A stretch of DNA of 64,000 bases from Dasyornis broadbenti. Taxonomy: Eukaryota; Chordata; Aves; Passeriformes; Dasyornithidae. Within the stretch, counting starts at the first letter, position 1; each line of letters starts with the position of its first letter. The stretch is from positions 101,317 through 165,316 of the forward strand of contig VZRN01004506.1 in NCBI GenBank assembly GCA_013397935.1, in the 5' to 3' direction. Below, one piece after another: positions 13,201 to 28,200 of the stretch. The notes under the pieces are model-generated. The model worked only from the letters and a program-made list of their open reading frames with translations, made no database searches and was not told where the DNA came from. The position numbers were made by a program, and so were the translations under genes.

Positions 13201-16200
13201 CCTTCCACTGCTGCTGGCCAGTTAGTAAATTACAGAGTGGGCAGCTGCAGGATGCTGTGGCAGTCCTGAGTTTGAGTAAGGGCTGTGCCTCCCAGCCAGT
13301 TTCTTTGTGTTTTTATCTCAAACTGTTATTGACAGGCACAGGAAGGATTTCTGCCTTGGAGGAGGATGTGTCTTGGGAAATGAAAAATCCCATGCCTCAA
13401 CAGGAATATTTAGAACAGGCCAGGATCCCCCCAGGAAGGCTTCTTTAACTATTGCTCTGAGTTAAACAAGGCATGCTTGTTTCCTACCTATGTCAGCACC
13501 AAGGTGTAGCTCCATATGCTTCCTGCTCTTCTCCCAGGCTTGGGAAGACTGGCAAGTAGTCTGCTAGCAGGTCCCTTACATGAGGCACCCCTCTGGCAAG
13601 GAGTGTTTCCCAAGATCTGTGCCCTGAAGACCCTTAGAAGAAAAGTTTGATTGGTTCTTTTGCAGAAAAGACAAAATAATTACACCCCCCATCCTTTTTT
13701 TTTTCTTTAGTGTTAAAGTAAAAACAGAATCTCAAGACCCTTCTTCTTCATGGAGATCACTTATTCCAGTCATTAAAGTCAATGTGAGCACGGTGAGTGA
13801 AAATACCCTGATAATGAAAATATTTATGAGTATATGCTTTAAAATTACATTTGCCATTCATTCTTCTTATACATTCTATTTAATGGTTTTGTTCACCTTC
13901 TTGCTTTTACAAAAGTTAAAATTACACCATCAGCACACACCTGACACAGTCACAAATCCTGCTGGTGCTGGTGGAAACAGTTATTTCTAACTTTTGGGAA
14001 ATAGTTATGTCTTAGATGTGTAATGATTTCAGGAATATCACCAATTATATTATGGTTGATTTACAGTTTGGGGTGTGTTGGGTTTTTGGCACGTGTTTGG
14101 GGTTGTTTTCTTCTTTTTTATTTTCCTGAATATTTTAATAGGAATATTTGGACACATTCCTTAGAAGTCGGTGTTATGTCCCCCTGCAAAAAACGCCAAA
14201 CAACGGAACACAACACCACAGGAAAATGGTTATTGAGGTGATAGGATAAAAAATTGAGAGTTTAATACATAAGGCAATACTTTTAGATATGCACAGGTTA
14301 TGGCCAGCACTTCTGGCCACAATTTTTATTTGCATATTGCTGGTTCAGCTGCATTTTTATGGGTAAATAGATACTTAAATATAAGAGATCAGTGATTACC
14401 AGTACTTGGGTTTGCTTTTTGATTTAGGGTCGCTTGGCATTTGGGAATCATTATCAGCCACAAACACTTTGCATTAACTTTGATGATGCCTTTCTGACAT
14501 ACACCACAAAACCACCTTCAAGCCACCTTGATCAGTTCATGCACATCGTGAAGGGAAAATTGGAAAATGTTCGAGTCATGCTGGTTCCAAGTCCAAGATA
14601 TGTTGGTCTTCAAAATGATGAGTAAGTTTGAGGTGTTTTTGTACCGATATTATTTTATTATTTATTTTAAGAACACAAAGAAGAGAATATTGGTTGTGTT
14701 TCAATTTCTTTGTTTTACTCAGTGTATTTAGGCAGTTGGCATTTCTACCACTCTGAAGGTTTTTAATTTTGGATGTTCGAAACCATTTCATTTATGGAGA
14801 AAAGTACTATTTTTCTGTCTCATTCTAGGTTTTTATATTTGTGTGTGTGTTCTGCTGTATGATGAAACAGAATAGTTTGAGATGGAAAGGTTCTTTCAAG
14901 GCCGTTTGTTCCAACCCTCTGCCATAAGCAGGGACATCTTCAAGTAGATCAGGTTGCTGGTTGGCCATCCATCGTGACCTTGAATGTTTCCAGTGATGGG
15001 GCATCCTGTGTTAAACCTCTATTTTCTTTCTCTCAAGTGCTAGAGCTTTGCCAGCACTAAGTTTCTAGCTTAAATGCAAGGTTTAAAATGTTGACATCTG
15101 TAAAGTTGGTTCATGGTTTGGAAAATACCTTTAAAAAACCCCCCAAAACCAAAAAAGGGCAAAAGCTGTGTAATACTTGGTGTTATGGAAATCATGTTAT
15201 CTTTTGAAGACAGACTGCTGATCCTTTTACCTCTGTGTATTCTGTGTAAGTGGGGTTATGCACCTTGAACAAACTGAAGCAAGTCAAACACAAGCCTGAG
15301 TGCTTGCATGGAGTAATAAAATAAACTGTACATCATTTGTATCTTAATTGGCTTTTTATCAGCTAAATCCTGCTGTCTATAATATGCCTTTATATGTTTT
15401 TCAAAGAACGGTCTGTGGCTGTGTACAGAACCTTTCTCTTCCAACATGACGACAAAGGAAATTTCTGCAACTAATATTGAAAACAAACAAGATTAAAAGA
15501 AAATAGGATTAAGATAGTCAAACTATTAGCTTTTCCTCTTGCTTCCTCTAAGTATTTTCATTTTGTGCTCTTACCATCCCTGCAGCTCCTGGTGACTGAA
15601 GGATGGCATCTGTGCCCAAAACGTGCTCTAATTTACTGGGTAAATTCGAAAAATTGCCCAGATCACTGGAAATGGAGAATGTTTGATTCTTTAGAGCCTG
15701 CCCTCTTATGGTGCTTTGGCTTAAAATTTAAGATGGGTGTTTTGACTTTCAGAAATTTCTGCAGGCAGTGAATATATAAAAAACAGCCAAGTCACTTGAT
15801 GAAATTTCTGACAGACTGACTGATCAATACAAACATCAAAATTTCACCTTGAAAACTGTCATTCTGTGTTACAAGCAGCTATCTCAATACCTTCATCACT
15901 CTTTGCAAAGAAGTCCTCTGAAATCCAAGGAAAGAAAAAAATTGTGCTAGGAAAAGCATGTTAAAGCAGTTCAAGCTGGGAGGCAGCAGGCTCAGGGTGG
16001 TAGTTCAGGATAGATATTAAGGAATACTTTAAAATTATTATGATAATCTCATTATCATTCATTGCCATTATCTAGTTTGTATTAAAATATTTGGTCTTTC
16101 ACTGCTGTCATTACTCTCAAAGTAAACTTAGTTTCAAGGTTCCTGCTCTGTTCCATTTGGAGAGTTTCCGTCAGTTCATGGTTTCTACATCTGCTGTCCT

Positions 16201-19200
16201 CTGTGTTTTCCAAGATTTCCTGCCTTTGAAATCAGCTGTGGCAAAATGGGCAGTGCTTCTCACAGGTCACACTCTTAGACTCTGTGTTTCTGTCACAGGA
16301 ATTGTCTCTTTCTTGTTAAAAAGTGAAAACTTATGACAGTGGCTGAAAAGCTGCAAGAGTGTCTTCTGCAATAAAACCAGAATTTTCATATTATAATGTT
16401 ACTACTTTAGAATATATTAATATGTAAATTAACATGACAAAAGGATTGTAATACACGAACATAATAGTGTCAGGAGAGGCATTTCATCTATTAGTTTTAT
16501 CACTTAGATCCTTTTATATTGAGGGAAGTGTTATTGAGGCAGAACAGGGTTTTTTCCCTCTTTTTTTTTTAAGCTAATGGTCTAATTACTGAAAGTCTTG
16601 TCCCTTTGGTATAGAAATCTATTTTAGTAAGAAAACAATTAGCAGGTGAAAGAACAATGTAGGACAAGGAGAAAGGAACTCTTGACTGAAAGAAACGCTG
16701 AAAGTAAAACTTCAGTTGTTACTTGTGGTTTAGAATATCTGAGAAATACCTTTGTGGAGAGGAACGTGGTATCTTCATGCTTGAGTTAACTAAACTTTTA
16801 AGTTATTTGATACAATAGTTATTATAATAATGGTAACATTATGATCAAGGGGTTTGGTTTTTTCTCAAATCTTTATACAAATCCATTATGCTTAATTTGT
16901 TGCATTTAAAATTACTTGAATTCATCAAGATTAATCTCAGCATGTGGATTTTTACTCTTTATCTTTGCACTCTTTCATTACAGACCACCGAGGCTGATGG
17001 GTGAAGGTTTTGTTGTAATGCAGTCCAATGATGTTGATATTTATTACTATATGGACGAACCAGGTACATTCTGTTAAATACAGAGTTTTGGGTTTTTTTT
17101 TAATGGTGAAATAGCTCTGTACTGAAACACTTAGTTTAAAATTTTGGAGCCAATAGAAGTATCGTAAATATGCTTTTGCTCTGACTGCCCATAAAGCGTT
17201 GCCTGAATCTTGAACAAAGAAAACACATTTGGTAATTGTGTGTACAGGTGTAAGGTGTAAGATAAGTGGCAATTTGGATGATTTTGGTCTTATTTCTTGG
17301 CCTTCCACTGAGAGTCTTCATTGAATATATCTTGATATTCCCATACTGTAGCTGACTCAAAACTGATATCAGGACACTTTGTCTTCTGCTTAAGCAAACA
17401 TTTTTTTATGCTAATTTGAAGCAGCTCCCTTTAATAATCTGTTTATTCCTTTATGTAATTCAGGTCTTGTACCAGAGGAGACAGAGGAAAGTAATGATGG
17501 AGAAGCCAGCAATGAAGACAGCAAATTACAGGATCTGCCACCGTGCTGGGGTTTGGACATTGTGTGTGGAAAAGGGACAGACTTCAACTATGGGCCTTGG
17601 GCTGATAGGCAGAGGTAGGACCATGATTTACAGCTTTAATATCTAGTATTACTGAGAACTTTCTAGGGTTTCCATCATGTGTTTGCTCAGACTTCTGATT
17701 TGTGTGGGTTAGGGTAGACAAAGTCTTAAGGAAGAGTCCTGCCATAGTGGTTTAAAGTTAGTAAATTCATGGGTGTTTCTCTTGTTGGCCCTCCAAAGGT
17801 AAGATCACTCCACAGGTTTTCGTTATTAAGTTAATAGATCATGTTGATTCCTTTGCGAGTGAAATGTTTTTACTGTTTATCAAGTGTTACATATCTAAAG
17901 GTTTAACTTGTTAATTGGTGATCTTTAGATTTATCAAGCTCCTGTTAGCTAATATGGGCATAAACTGTATACTGATGAGAAAATTTTAGGGAAGCAGAAA
18001 TCTGGCTATGAAAATAATGAGGGAGGAATAATTTATCCCTGCTTAGCATAATCAACTGCTTGATGTTGTCTCCAAAGTATTTATTATCTAGTTATTTTAA
18101 TATAAAATATTAGACTAGAGTTCTACTGTTCTTCACTGGGCCCTGGATGTTTTGCACATGAGTATTTCTGGTGAGGACAATAGGATTGTTTAGAGAGTAA
18201 AGGACTATTAAGTAAAAGCGACATAATCAGTGCTTTCCCTCTTCTCCTCCTCTTAATTACAGGCTGGTACTTGGCCTTCACTAATTCTCCTGTGAAAGTG
18301 TTATGATTTACTGTCTCTCAGGAGTGTGAGGATGGCAGCCCAAAGAGTAGTCATTAGATATGATAGTGCATTTAAAAGAAAATGTCACTTTCTAGAAGCC
18401 TCTGTTAGAAACATGGGGTCAATGAATCATTAATAAGAAAGCTTGCCCTATAATGGAATGCTTTTTATAATCTGAACTGGCTCAACAGAAGGCAGTTTAG
18501 TGCATATGCAGAGTGTGTAGGGTTCATAGATACATACTAGGAATACTTCTTCATCTTGCTATGGATAGAATATGGAATTTTGGAAACTTTTAAGCTGCTA
18601 CAATGGTGCTGGGCGTAGGAAAGACTGACTTCCACACCCCTTGAGACGTATGTAAGCTGTGCTATATCATCACTGTGCCTTTCCTGTCGTATATTTCATG
18701 GCTTGTTCAGCTATAAATCTGTAGAAATGTGGTTTCCATTTTGGTGTCCTAAAGTTTTGTATTTTCTTTATTTCTGGGCCTTACATCAATTATTTATGCA
18801 CAAACTGAAGAATAAATAGACTACTTCCTATTATGCTTTTTTTGCAGATTTTGTTAATCAAGGATTAGGAAGAAAAACATGGTTTGTTTGCCTTCTGAAT
18901 TAAGATTTATGGGTTTTGTCCAAGAGTAACTTCTTACCATTTACACTTTTGGAGATTTCAGTAATAAGTTGGAAGGCTGCCATGATGAAGATTTTAAACA
19001 AACATTCTTCCTTATCACACCCACTGGTTATATAAAGACTCAGCTAAAAGGAAAAATAGTTAAATGAACCAAGTCAATGCATAACCATATATATATATAT
19101 ATTTCTTCTGTGAATAAAAAACAACTCTTTTTTTTTCTTCTTCTTTTGTGCTAGGGATTGCTTGTGGAAGTTTTTCTTCCCACCAGACTACCAAGTTATG

Positions 19201-22200
19201 AAAGTCTCAGAAATCGCTCAGCCTGGGAAACCGAGACAGATCCTTGCTTTTGAACTGCGGATGAATATCATTGCAGATGCCACCATTGATTTGCTTTTTA
19301 CCAAGAACAGGGTAAATAATGAAACCTTATCAAGAAATCAACTTGTCTACTGTGGTTGTGCTATGCTTTTTGGTTGTGCATAGTTTTATTTGTCGCAGGT
19401 GTTTATTGCAGAATGGTGGTTTTAAAAGCTGGGTGATTTTTGTCTTTTATGAATAAAAGCAAACCTTTCTAAGAGAAATATTTTCTGAGAGGCATTATGT
19501 GAAGGTTTTTTTAAGCTTTAAAGGTTCATCTTAAGCCATGGCAGCTCCTACAGTTTTGGGGATTCATGGTCTGGACGTGTTCTGTGCAATCATAAATTGT
19601 GATGAAGCTCAACATGATGAGAAAGCAATTTTTTCTGATATTGAATGAAGAGAAGATATTGGGGGGAACAAAACTTGTTATGTGTAGAGATTTCGATTTT
19701 TCTTGTTGCTTTTCTTATAAACGAGATACAGCATCACTTCGTTGTACACCTGTTTTATTCTTTTTGGGGGGAATTGAAAGGGTTAGAAATGTAATTAATC
19801 TGCCTTCCTATGCCTTGGATCAGAGTATCTTATGCTGTTTCTCTTAGTGAACTTGAGTCAGCACTTGTTAAGCCTAAAAGTGGTGTTATTTGGTATCCAT
19901 GCACATTGATAGTTCATTAGTGATTTTTCTGAAGGCAAGAAAGACGTAAGTCATCAGGTGCCTTAGTCCAGGTGTGGGTAGTGACAGCCAGAGGCATAAA
20001 TAAACCTAGAAATAACGTTTGGACTGTTTTCCTTTCTTGCAATGAAGGAAACGAATGCTGTACATGTAAACGTTGGTGCAGGATCATATTTGGAAATCAA
20101 TATTCCCATGACAGTAGGTGAAAATGGTGAGTTAAGGCTAAGCCTGATTTGTTTCCCTCCTGTTTTTCCTGAACAGTTATCATAATTCTTATGTTTGTGA
20201 ATGTCTTTTAGTGTTTTTCCTCTGTAATCTCGGTAGGTATATTCCTGTGTAAAGGAACGAAAATACTTCCTTGTACGGTTCACTGTGAGATATTGAGGCA
20301 TGTATCCATTGGGATATTTCTTGTTAGTAGACTGCTGAAATTACTGGTGAAAATTATTTAAATATTGGTGTAGTTCTTGTGCCTGATTGATGATTTGATA
20401 ACATTTGTTTGCCAGGCTATTCACCCACAATTAAAGGACAGCTCCTCCACGTGGATGCCACCAGCAGCATGCAGTACAGGACCCTCTTGGAAGCAGAAAT
20501 GCTGGCTGTAAGTTTGCATTAATAAGAACAAAGCTTCAGTCCCTAGAGGATTTTTAATAAAGAACTTATTTATTTTTCTCTGGAACAGTCTTTAGTTTCT
20601 TAATACTGGAAAATGGATTTCTAATGTGTTTTGCAAGACCTTAGTATATAAGGAATGTATATATACACACATAATTGTGCACGTGTGTAACCTTTAGTGA
20701 CTTAAAAAGCACTAACTTGGTGTATAAATTATGTATGTACAAATGTTGCCTCATTTACTCTGTAGCCACGTGTTCATACAGGCTTTACCTTAATAAATGA
20801 TTACACTTGCACTACTACAGGGTTTGTGTGCACAAGCACTTAAAAGTGCTTTAACTACTTGAGACAGATTTAATACTGAATTATTCTTCTCTTTGCCCAG
20901 TATTTGACTTCTGTAGTACTGTAATTCTGTATATTACCCTTCTTACTGTTTTTTAAAATGACCTTGTTAGAGTGGTGTCTTTAATGTCTGAATTTGAGCA
21001 ATATATCAGTGGTTGAAAAATATTCTGTTCTGGGGGATTTTCTTTTGGTGTATTGTCAAAAGTGATGCTTTTGATGATAACTTTGATTTTTAAATAGCTG
21101 CAGCAGCAGATGTATCAGAAACTCATAGTATACCTTTCCAAATAAATGAATACACTAACACTTGACCTTCAAACACAGGAGAGAGAGAGATTAAATTATT
21201 AAGGAACTGGAAGGACCTTCTGTTCATCCCAGCAGGAAAACAGCTTTAATTATTCAGCAGGGTACATATGTGAAAACTGCTGAGATACAGGGTCAGGCAT
21301 TGTCATCTTCCCAGGTAATCCTGATGCTTTAATATCTTGTCCACAGTTCCATATTAATGCCACCTATCCCCGGATATGGAACATGCCACAGACGTGGCAG
21401 TGCGAGCTGGAGGTTTATAAAGCAACCTATCATTTCATCTTTGCTCAGAAGAGCTTTTTTACAGGTAACCTCTTTACTAAATAAGTTGCATGTCAAATTA
21501 AATATTCTTTCTTTGGGATTTCTTTTCAAATTTTGCCAAGTTATGCAAGGTCAGTTTCTCTGATTTCATGTATTTAGGGCAACAGATTGGTTCTGAGGAC
21601 AGAGTTCTTGATGCCTACCAAATATCTAGGTACACGATATTCTTACATTTGAGTAGAGATGCAAATAATTGAATTTTCAAATATCTAAATAAATTTGATT
21701 TGCAGTTATGTTAAGTGATCTTAAATTTATTTCTTATTAAACCTCTTATCACAGCTACTGATTTGCTTAATATTTGTCGCCTGTGATGTTGATTTCCCTG
21801 ATATCTCTCTTTGCTTGGCTGATTTTCAACTACTTGGGCTTTGGGTTGTGTCGCTGTGGCTGACAGATGATGAAAAAAAGTAATTTGCTCCTTAGGATTC
21901 TGGCTGTGAGGAAGAAGGCAGTGCAAAGTGATTCAGCACCACCCAACTGTTGCTGGAAGTTCCAGCTGCAGTAATGGAAAGAATACTGCCCCATCAATGT
22001 GGTGCTGCCTGGGCTAATTAGCCCTGCTGGGAGGAAGGTTTAATTAGTGCAGGCATAGTGCCATGCTAATAAAGTTATTCACTGACTGAGGCCAGAGCCA
22101 TTGTCTATGTAGTGTCACAGTACCCAGTGCAACCTGCTGCTGTGGTCAGAGCCAACGTGAGCTTCTCCAGCACTAAAATCTAAGAAATCACTCACCTGAT

Positions 22201-25200
22201 TGCTACTAACTCACCTTTTATTACTTGGTGTGGGTTTAGATTTGATCCAGGACTGGTCCAGTGACAGCGCACCTGATATTTTTTCATTCGTTCCATACAT
22301 GTGGAACTTCAAAGTCATGTTCCATCAGTTTGAAATGATTTGGGCAGCAAATCAGCACAACTGGATTGACTGTTCCACCAAACAACAGGAGAATGGTGAG
22401 ATCACTCATTTAATTTGGAAGAAGTTGGACATGATACAAAAATTAGCCACAAAATAGAGTGTATAGAAAGAAAGTACTAGAATTACACCCAGAACCTGGT
22501 GTGTGAAGAAAAGCACCAGATATATAAGTTATAGTAAATTTTATTGTTTGCCTGCAATTTCCTTGTGCTAAGTACAATGTCTTTCTAGAAAGAATAAGCT
22601 GTAGGCAGTAAATACTTTCAGAATAATTCATTACAGTAATTTATTATTCTAAGTACACTGTAGTTAAAATGGCAATTTTCTGTGTCATGAGTTCTTTAAT
22701 ATCTTTTAATTTTTTTACTGGTATGTTTGATATTTTGTCTAAGAACAAAATAGGGAGTAATTTTGACAAATTTGTTTGTTTTTCCTTTTCCTTCCTAGTT
22801 TATCTAGCAGCTTGTGGAGAAACCTTGAACATTGTTTTTTCTCTGCCTTTCACTGACTTTGTTCCAACCACATGCAATACTAGATTCTCCTTAAGGGTGA
22901 GTTCCTCTGTCTTCTAAATGTGAGACAGCTTCCCTACTTTCTTGAATTAGGAAATTCTGAATTAGCTCTTTCCTGAAGGGAAAATACTGCTTTCCCCTTC
23001 CAGTTCATATGATGTTTCTTTATGTAACCCAGAGTTAGATGGTTTAGGTTTGCTTAGGTGTGAAGCATTTATTCATGGGTGGTTTTAATTTATATATACA
23101 CAAAAGTGAAGGTAATTCTTAAAAATATATACAGGTATATGCTTCACACATGCATATAGATACACACTTAGTGTGTATATTTATTATATATACACTTAGA
23201 TTGTGTCTATGTACGTATTTCATCACTTGGAACTCTGTTCCATTTTATTTAGGAAGTGTGAAAATCTAATGTGTGTTCAAACATGGAATCAAATACTGTA
23301 ATGGCTACCCCCAAACCATTTTGCAAAGCCATCTTCCAGATTTTTAAGAGGTTCTGTAGAATAGATAATGATCACAAAGTATTTTGAACAGATGCAGATA
23401 ATTCTTTGAAAGACTGTGCTTTTTGTCTTCCCTAAAATAGAAACTGTCTACTGCTGCTAAAAATAAAAAACTAGTTGATGGTGATGTTGCTAATTTGGTA
23501 TAATTTGATAGCAAAGAAAGCTATGTTTTACAGGTTTCTTTCTGTTCAAATTTTTTAGTTGAGATGTAGGGTAACTTTGGTTCACTTATTTAAATTCTGC
23601 AGTATGGTTTGAACAACAGAGCAGGAATCATTAAAAACTGTGTCCCCGTGTTTTATAGGTTGCTCTGGTGTGTTGTTATGTGCAAGTTACTGGATGTGTA
23701 AGCATTCAGAACTATAGAGCTCTTGGGATTGTACTAAAACTTGGTGGGAAAATAGAGATTTCTTGTCTAACTTTGCCTGTCAAGTGAAGATGATGGCACA
23801 TACAAACACAAAAATAGCATGAGCATTATGGGTAAAGTAAATGTAAATTAACTTTTCTGTTGTTAATGTTGGATTTTAGGGAGAAGATGTTGATCTTCAT
23901 TTGTATCTACCAGATTGTCATCCTAGTAAATATTCCCTTTTTATGCTGGTAAAGGATTGTCAGCCCAGTAAAATAAATCCTGAGTCTTGTATTTCTGCGG
24001 AATGCCAAAGTGGTCAGAAAACTGGCAAACCCAAGTGGAGGAACATTACTCAAGAAGAGTGAGTTTTATTTGGATATATATATTTGTGTCTTTATATTAG
24101 CTCTTCATATTTACTGATTTTGTTTGTTGATTCATGAACTTCTGAGATTACTTAAGAAATATTTAGTGGAAGTATTGTACTTGAAATTAAAGTGTGATGT
24201 TTCCTTTTGAAAGGGCTGGATGGGTTGAATGCTGGACAGTCCCGAGTGTTGTGTTTACGATTGACTACTCCTGGCACCCAATTTATCCTCAGAAGGCAGA
24301 TGAGCAGTTAAAACAATCCTGTAAGTGTCACTACCTTTGTCTTGTTTTCATGGTTCATTTGGGAAGCAGCTGGGACTTCGAATCACACTGCTTCAATCTG
24401 CAGAGATGAACTTGGAACTGAACTGCTGTTTTATGTCTCAAGGGAATGTGTTGATCATTAGAATGCGCTGGCTTCGATTTAAAACCTGACAGCATTCCAT
24501 GCTGCTACATTTCAGAATGTGTCCCAGTTCCTTGTGTAAAAAAGGATACTGTCTGCAGTTGACTTCTCCTTGTCCTTAACAAAATGGATTTCTTAAACGG
24601 GTTTTTGCACAAGATAAAATACCACTTGGCATATTAAACATCCATGTATTAAATAGGAAGTAGAACATTTTTAGCCATGTCATGTTCTTTAGTTTTTCTA
24701 AAATCCTTTTCTAAATTCTTTTTTCCCTTTGGATGTTGTGATGGCATCTTATGATTTAAATGTTTAAATACACTATATATGAGATATAATAATATTGTCT
24801 TCCCTTTATGGATATCAAACTCAGATTTTGTTGTAGCTAGTGCTGTTAAAGTGAACCATGGCCATCAGAAATGAGTGCTAGACTGGTCAGTCTAACACTA
24901 ATATCTAAGAATTTTTTTTTAATTGACTGAATATTTCTAAATAGCACATCTCCTATAAGTATGTGCTTGCAAAAAAAAGTTATAAATGCAGAGACAGAAG
25001 CAAGTTAATTTAAAAGCAGAGGGAGTTATGCAGGAAGTTATGGGGTTACATAAAACTCGTCCAGGTTGAGATGCTAGAAGCAGAACTGATTAAGGAGGGG
25101 TGTTAGAAGAATAGTGAGGGCTAATTTAAATGGGCCACAATCAGCAGGTGTTAGAACACATGCTTGGTAGCATTTTTAGGGTTTGAGTTCCAGCAATTCA

Positions 25201-28200
25201 CATCTAAAAGAACTCAAATTTTAGAGGATGAAGCAGAAAAGCTAAGATTGATTTTGCAGATGTTCATTAAGTGCTCTTGTGAGACTGTCAGCTGGTGTCA
25301 AATGTGCATTCTTCACATTCTGAGAACATTTACTTGTGATTGTAGCAATTGAAACCTGCATTTGGGAGTTTGTACATACACAGGTAATTCACCTGCAGCT
25401 GCCTTTGGTGAATAATTCAGCGCAGTCCACCTCACTTCTACTCTGGTGCTGATGGCATGTGTTTGTTGCAGTAGCAATACCTGTATTTTATTTTGAGTCA
25501 GTCCATAAAACTCTGAGAAGTACAGTTATGTTGCAATGCAAAAGATGTAGTTTCCATAAAAGTGGTCATCTGACTGCAGCATTTGGCTGATTTGTAACTC
25601 ATAATATAATGGAAGCACTCAGCAAGAACTGCAGACAATGATGCTGAGTTCAGGCCTTGAAGGTTTCTGACTGCAGGTGTCTGTGGATCTGTATGTGCCA
25701 GTTTTTCCTGTTAAACTGGCACCTGAAATCTTCCTCCAGCTGGAGCATCAATTTTTGATGGTTTTTCCATAGAGTTCTCCACTCCCCAGCAATCACTTCA
25801 CATCCCCGAAACACCTTCAATTATTTGCTTCCTTCTTGTTGCCTTTCCTCACTTGAAAAAGACAATTTTGGGGTTTTCTTGTTCCTAACTCCAACTAGAA
25901 AGAAGGGGTAGGAATTAATATTTGAAAAGAGTAGTTTGAGTTACTGGAGATAAAATTCTGGCCTACAGAGCTACTAGTTCAGAATAGATTTTTAGTACAA
26001 CTTTGCATGTTTCTTCTCTTTTGTTTATTCTGCAGTAGCTGTGTGGTTGTGGGAAATCTGCTCTGCTGAAATGAAAGCATGTCTCTGTTTAACTTCAAAA
26101 GCAAGATAAACACACGGAATACTTTTTTCAGAACTGGAGAAATGGTTTTCCTCTTCCATAATTAACATTGACTAAAATATTCTGTATTTTCTTGTCTTCC
26201 CATAGTTACTAGAGATGAGAAACCAGTTCTGTAGCACAGGCATGTTAATGTAATTATACAGTCCAAGTTAGGTAGCTGCCATAAGTTGTATATTAAATAC
26301 ACATTCCTGTTTGCTGGGTTTTGTCCAACAGAAGCCTAACTTGTAATCAAAACCTGTTCTCTACTTTATTTTGCTCCCAAGTGTCAGAAATGGAAGAAAC
26401 AATGTTATCTGTGCTAAGGCCATCGCAGAAAACAACCGACAGTGTGATTTCATCTCCCACAGCTTCCACCCGCCTTCCCCTCGACCCGTCGGAGCTGCCC
26501 CCGGATAAGCTCCATGTGGAGCTGGAACTCTCCCCAGATTCCCAGATAACCCTTTATGGACCCTTGCTCAAAGCCTTTCTCTCCATAAAGGTAGGCAGAG
26601 GAGCATGACTCTTAAAATTTACAGGTGGCCGCTTGTAGGAAAGGGAAATAATTCATTTTGAAATGGAAAATTTGAATTCTGCAGAATATATGAATTTGGA
26701 TATATTTTGGATAACTTTTTTTGTAGGCACTAGGTTTAGTTAAGGAGGACTTTGGTGATAAGGTAGAGCTGGGATGAATTCAATTGTCACAGGCTTGTGA
26801 CAAGACTTCTTACATACATACATATATATATGTATACATATCCTTATCAGCATAACTTTCCTTTCAAGACTTTCAAGAAATACTCCATATTCTGGACATG
26901 GGCTGAAAATTTGTCATTTGAGTTTTGCACTGGTAAAATAAAAAATATTCTATGATTATGACTAGAGCTTATCTAAACTCCAATTTTTATGCAAAGTTAT
27001 ATCAGAACCCATGCTTTTAGTGCGTTTTAAGTTCTGCAGAGTGTTGTTTTTCTTAATTAGAGTCCGTGACATTTCTGGAGTTAGGATCATGAGGGGAGTG
27101 GGGAAAGACATGAGAATAAGCTTAATTTAAAAAGCTTCTTCAAAAAATATTGGAGAAGAATTATACATCCTTTTTTTGACATTAATCTATTATGCTTTTG
27201 AATGTGTGTTTGTGGTTTTTGGCCATGTCGTCTTCCATGATTTTATTTTTCAGGGTGTCTAAGTTTAATTTCTTCCAATTTCCCTCGCCCTCCCTTGTGG
27301 TGACAAAAGCAGAGGCAGTTGAACATTTCACTTCTATTTGAATACCAGTAAAATGCTTGGGGTTTAGTTGATTTTCGTGGATGTCTTTTTTTGGTGTCTG
27401 TGTGGTTTTGGGTTTTATTTTTTTTGGTGGGTTTTTACTTCTTTGTTTTTCTCCGAACATTTTTCAATCTGTGCATATCTAGGCTAAGGTAATGCTTTTG
27501 GAGACTGTAGTTTTGGAGCAGAGGTTGAGGAATTTTCTGATCAATATCAGGACTCACTGAAATGGTCATTTTCATAAATTCGTGTAAGGTATAGCACGTA
27601 AGCAACACACAGCAGAAATACTGTTTTGTAGAGTATAGCACTTTCAAATATGCTCATTATTTTTTCATGTTGTCGATAAAATAAATAGGATTAAAATTAG
27701 GCCAGTACTTCATCTTGAAGACTTGTTTTCTCCTGGTACACAGGAAATGAATCCATGTTTGAATTGTTTATTGAGCCCTTTTTTTGAAGCCCGTAAATTC
27801 ATGAGGGACTTCTGGCTTTTCAAGCAAAGCAGCATTTCTTCAGTGCTGTTTGCCTCTGGAGGTAACTGTAAACAGTGCTACTTTAGATCCTTGATTCTAT
27901 AATGATTTCATTTTTTAGGTGCAGATTTCTCAGATGAAATTTAGCTTTTCTATTCTAATTCTCAAGAGAAATTTTAGATTAAAAGCTTGTTTATGAAAAT
28001 GAGCTTTTATTGCTCCTTTTAACATTTTTGTGGCTCTGTGTAGAATTTTTTGTTCAGCTGTGCTGGGAGCATCTCTTGAAAGATTTCTAGGAGGATTTTT
28101 GTTTGTTTTCCTTACTTGTGGTTGAAATGTTGTTTTCAGTTTGTTTTAATTTAATTTTTTTTAATACATGGCATAGGGATCCCTGGACACACATTGTCCA

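Noticed and set aside
13188..13448. 86-codon open frame in intron 5
   Set aside because: No splice signals joining it to neighbouring exons in phase, no recognisable protein family.
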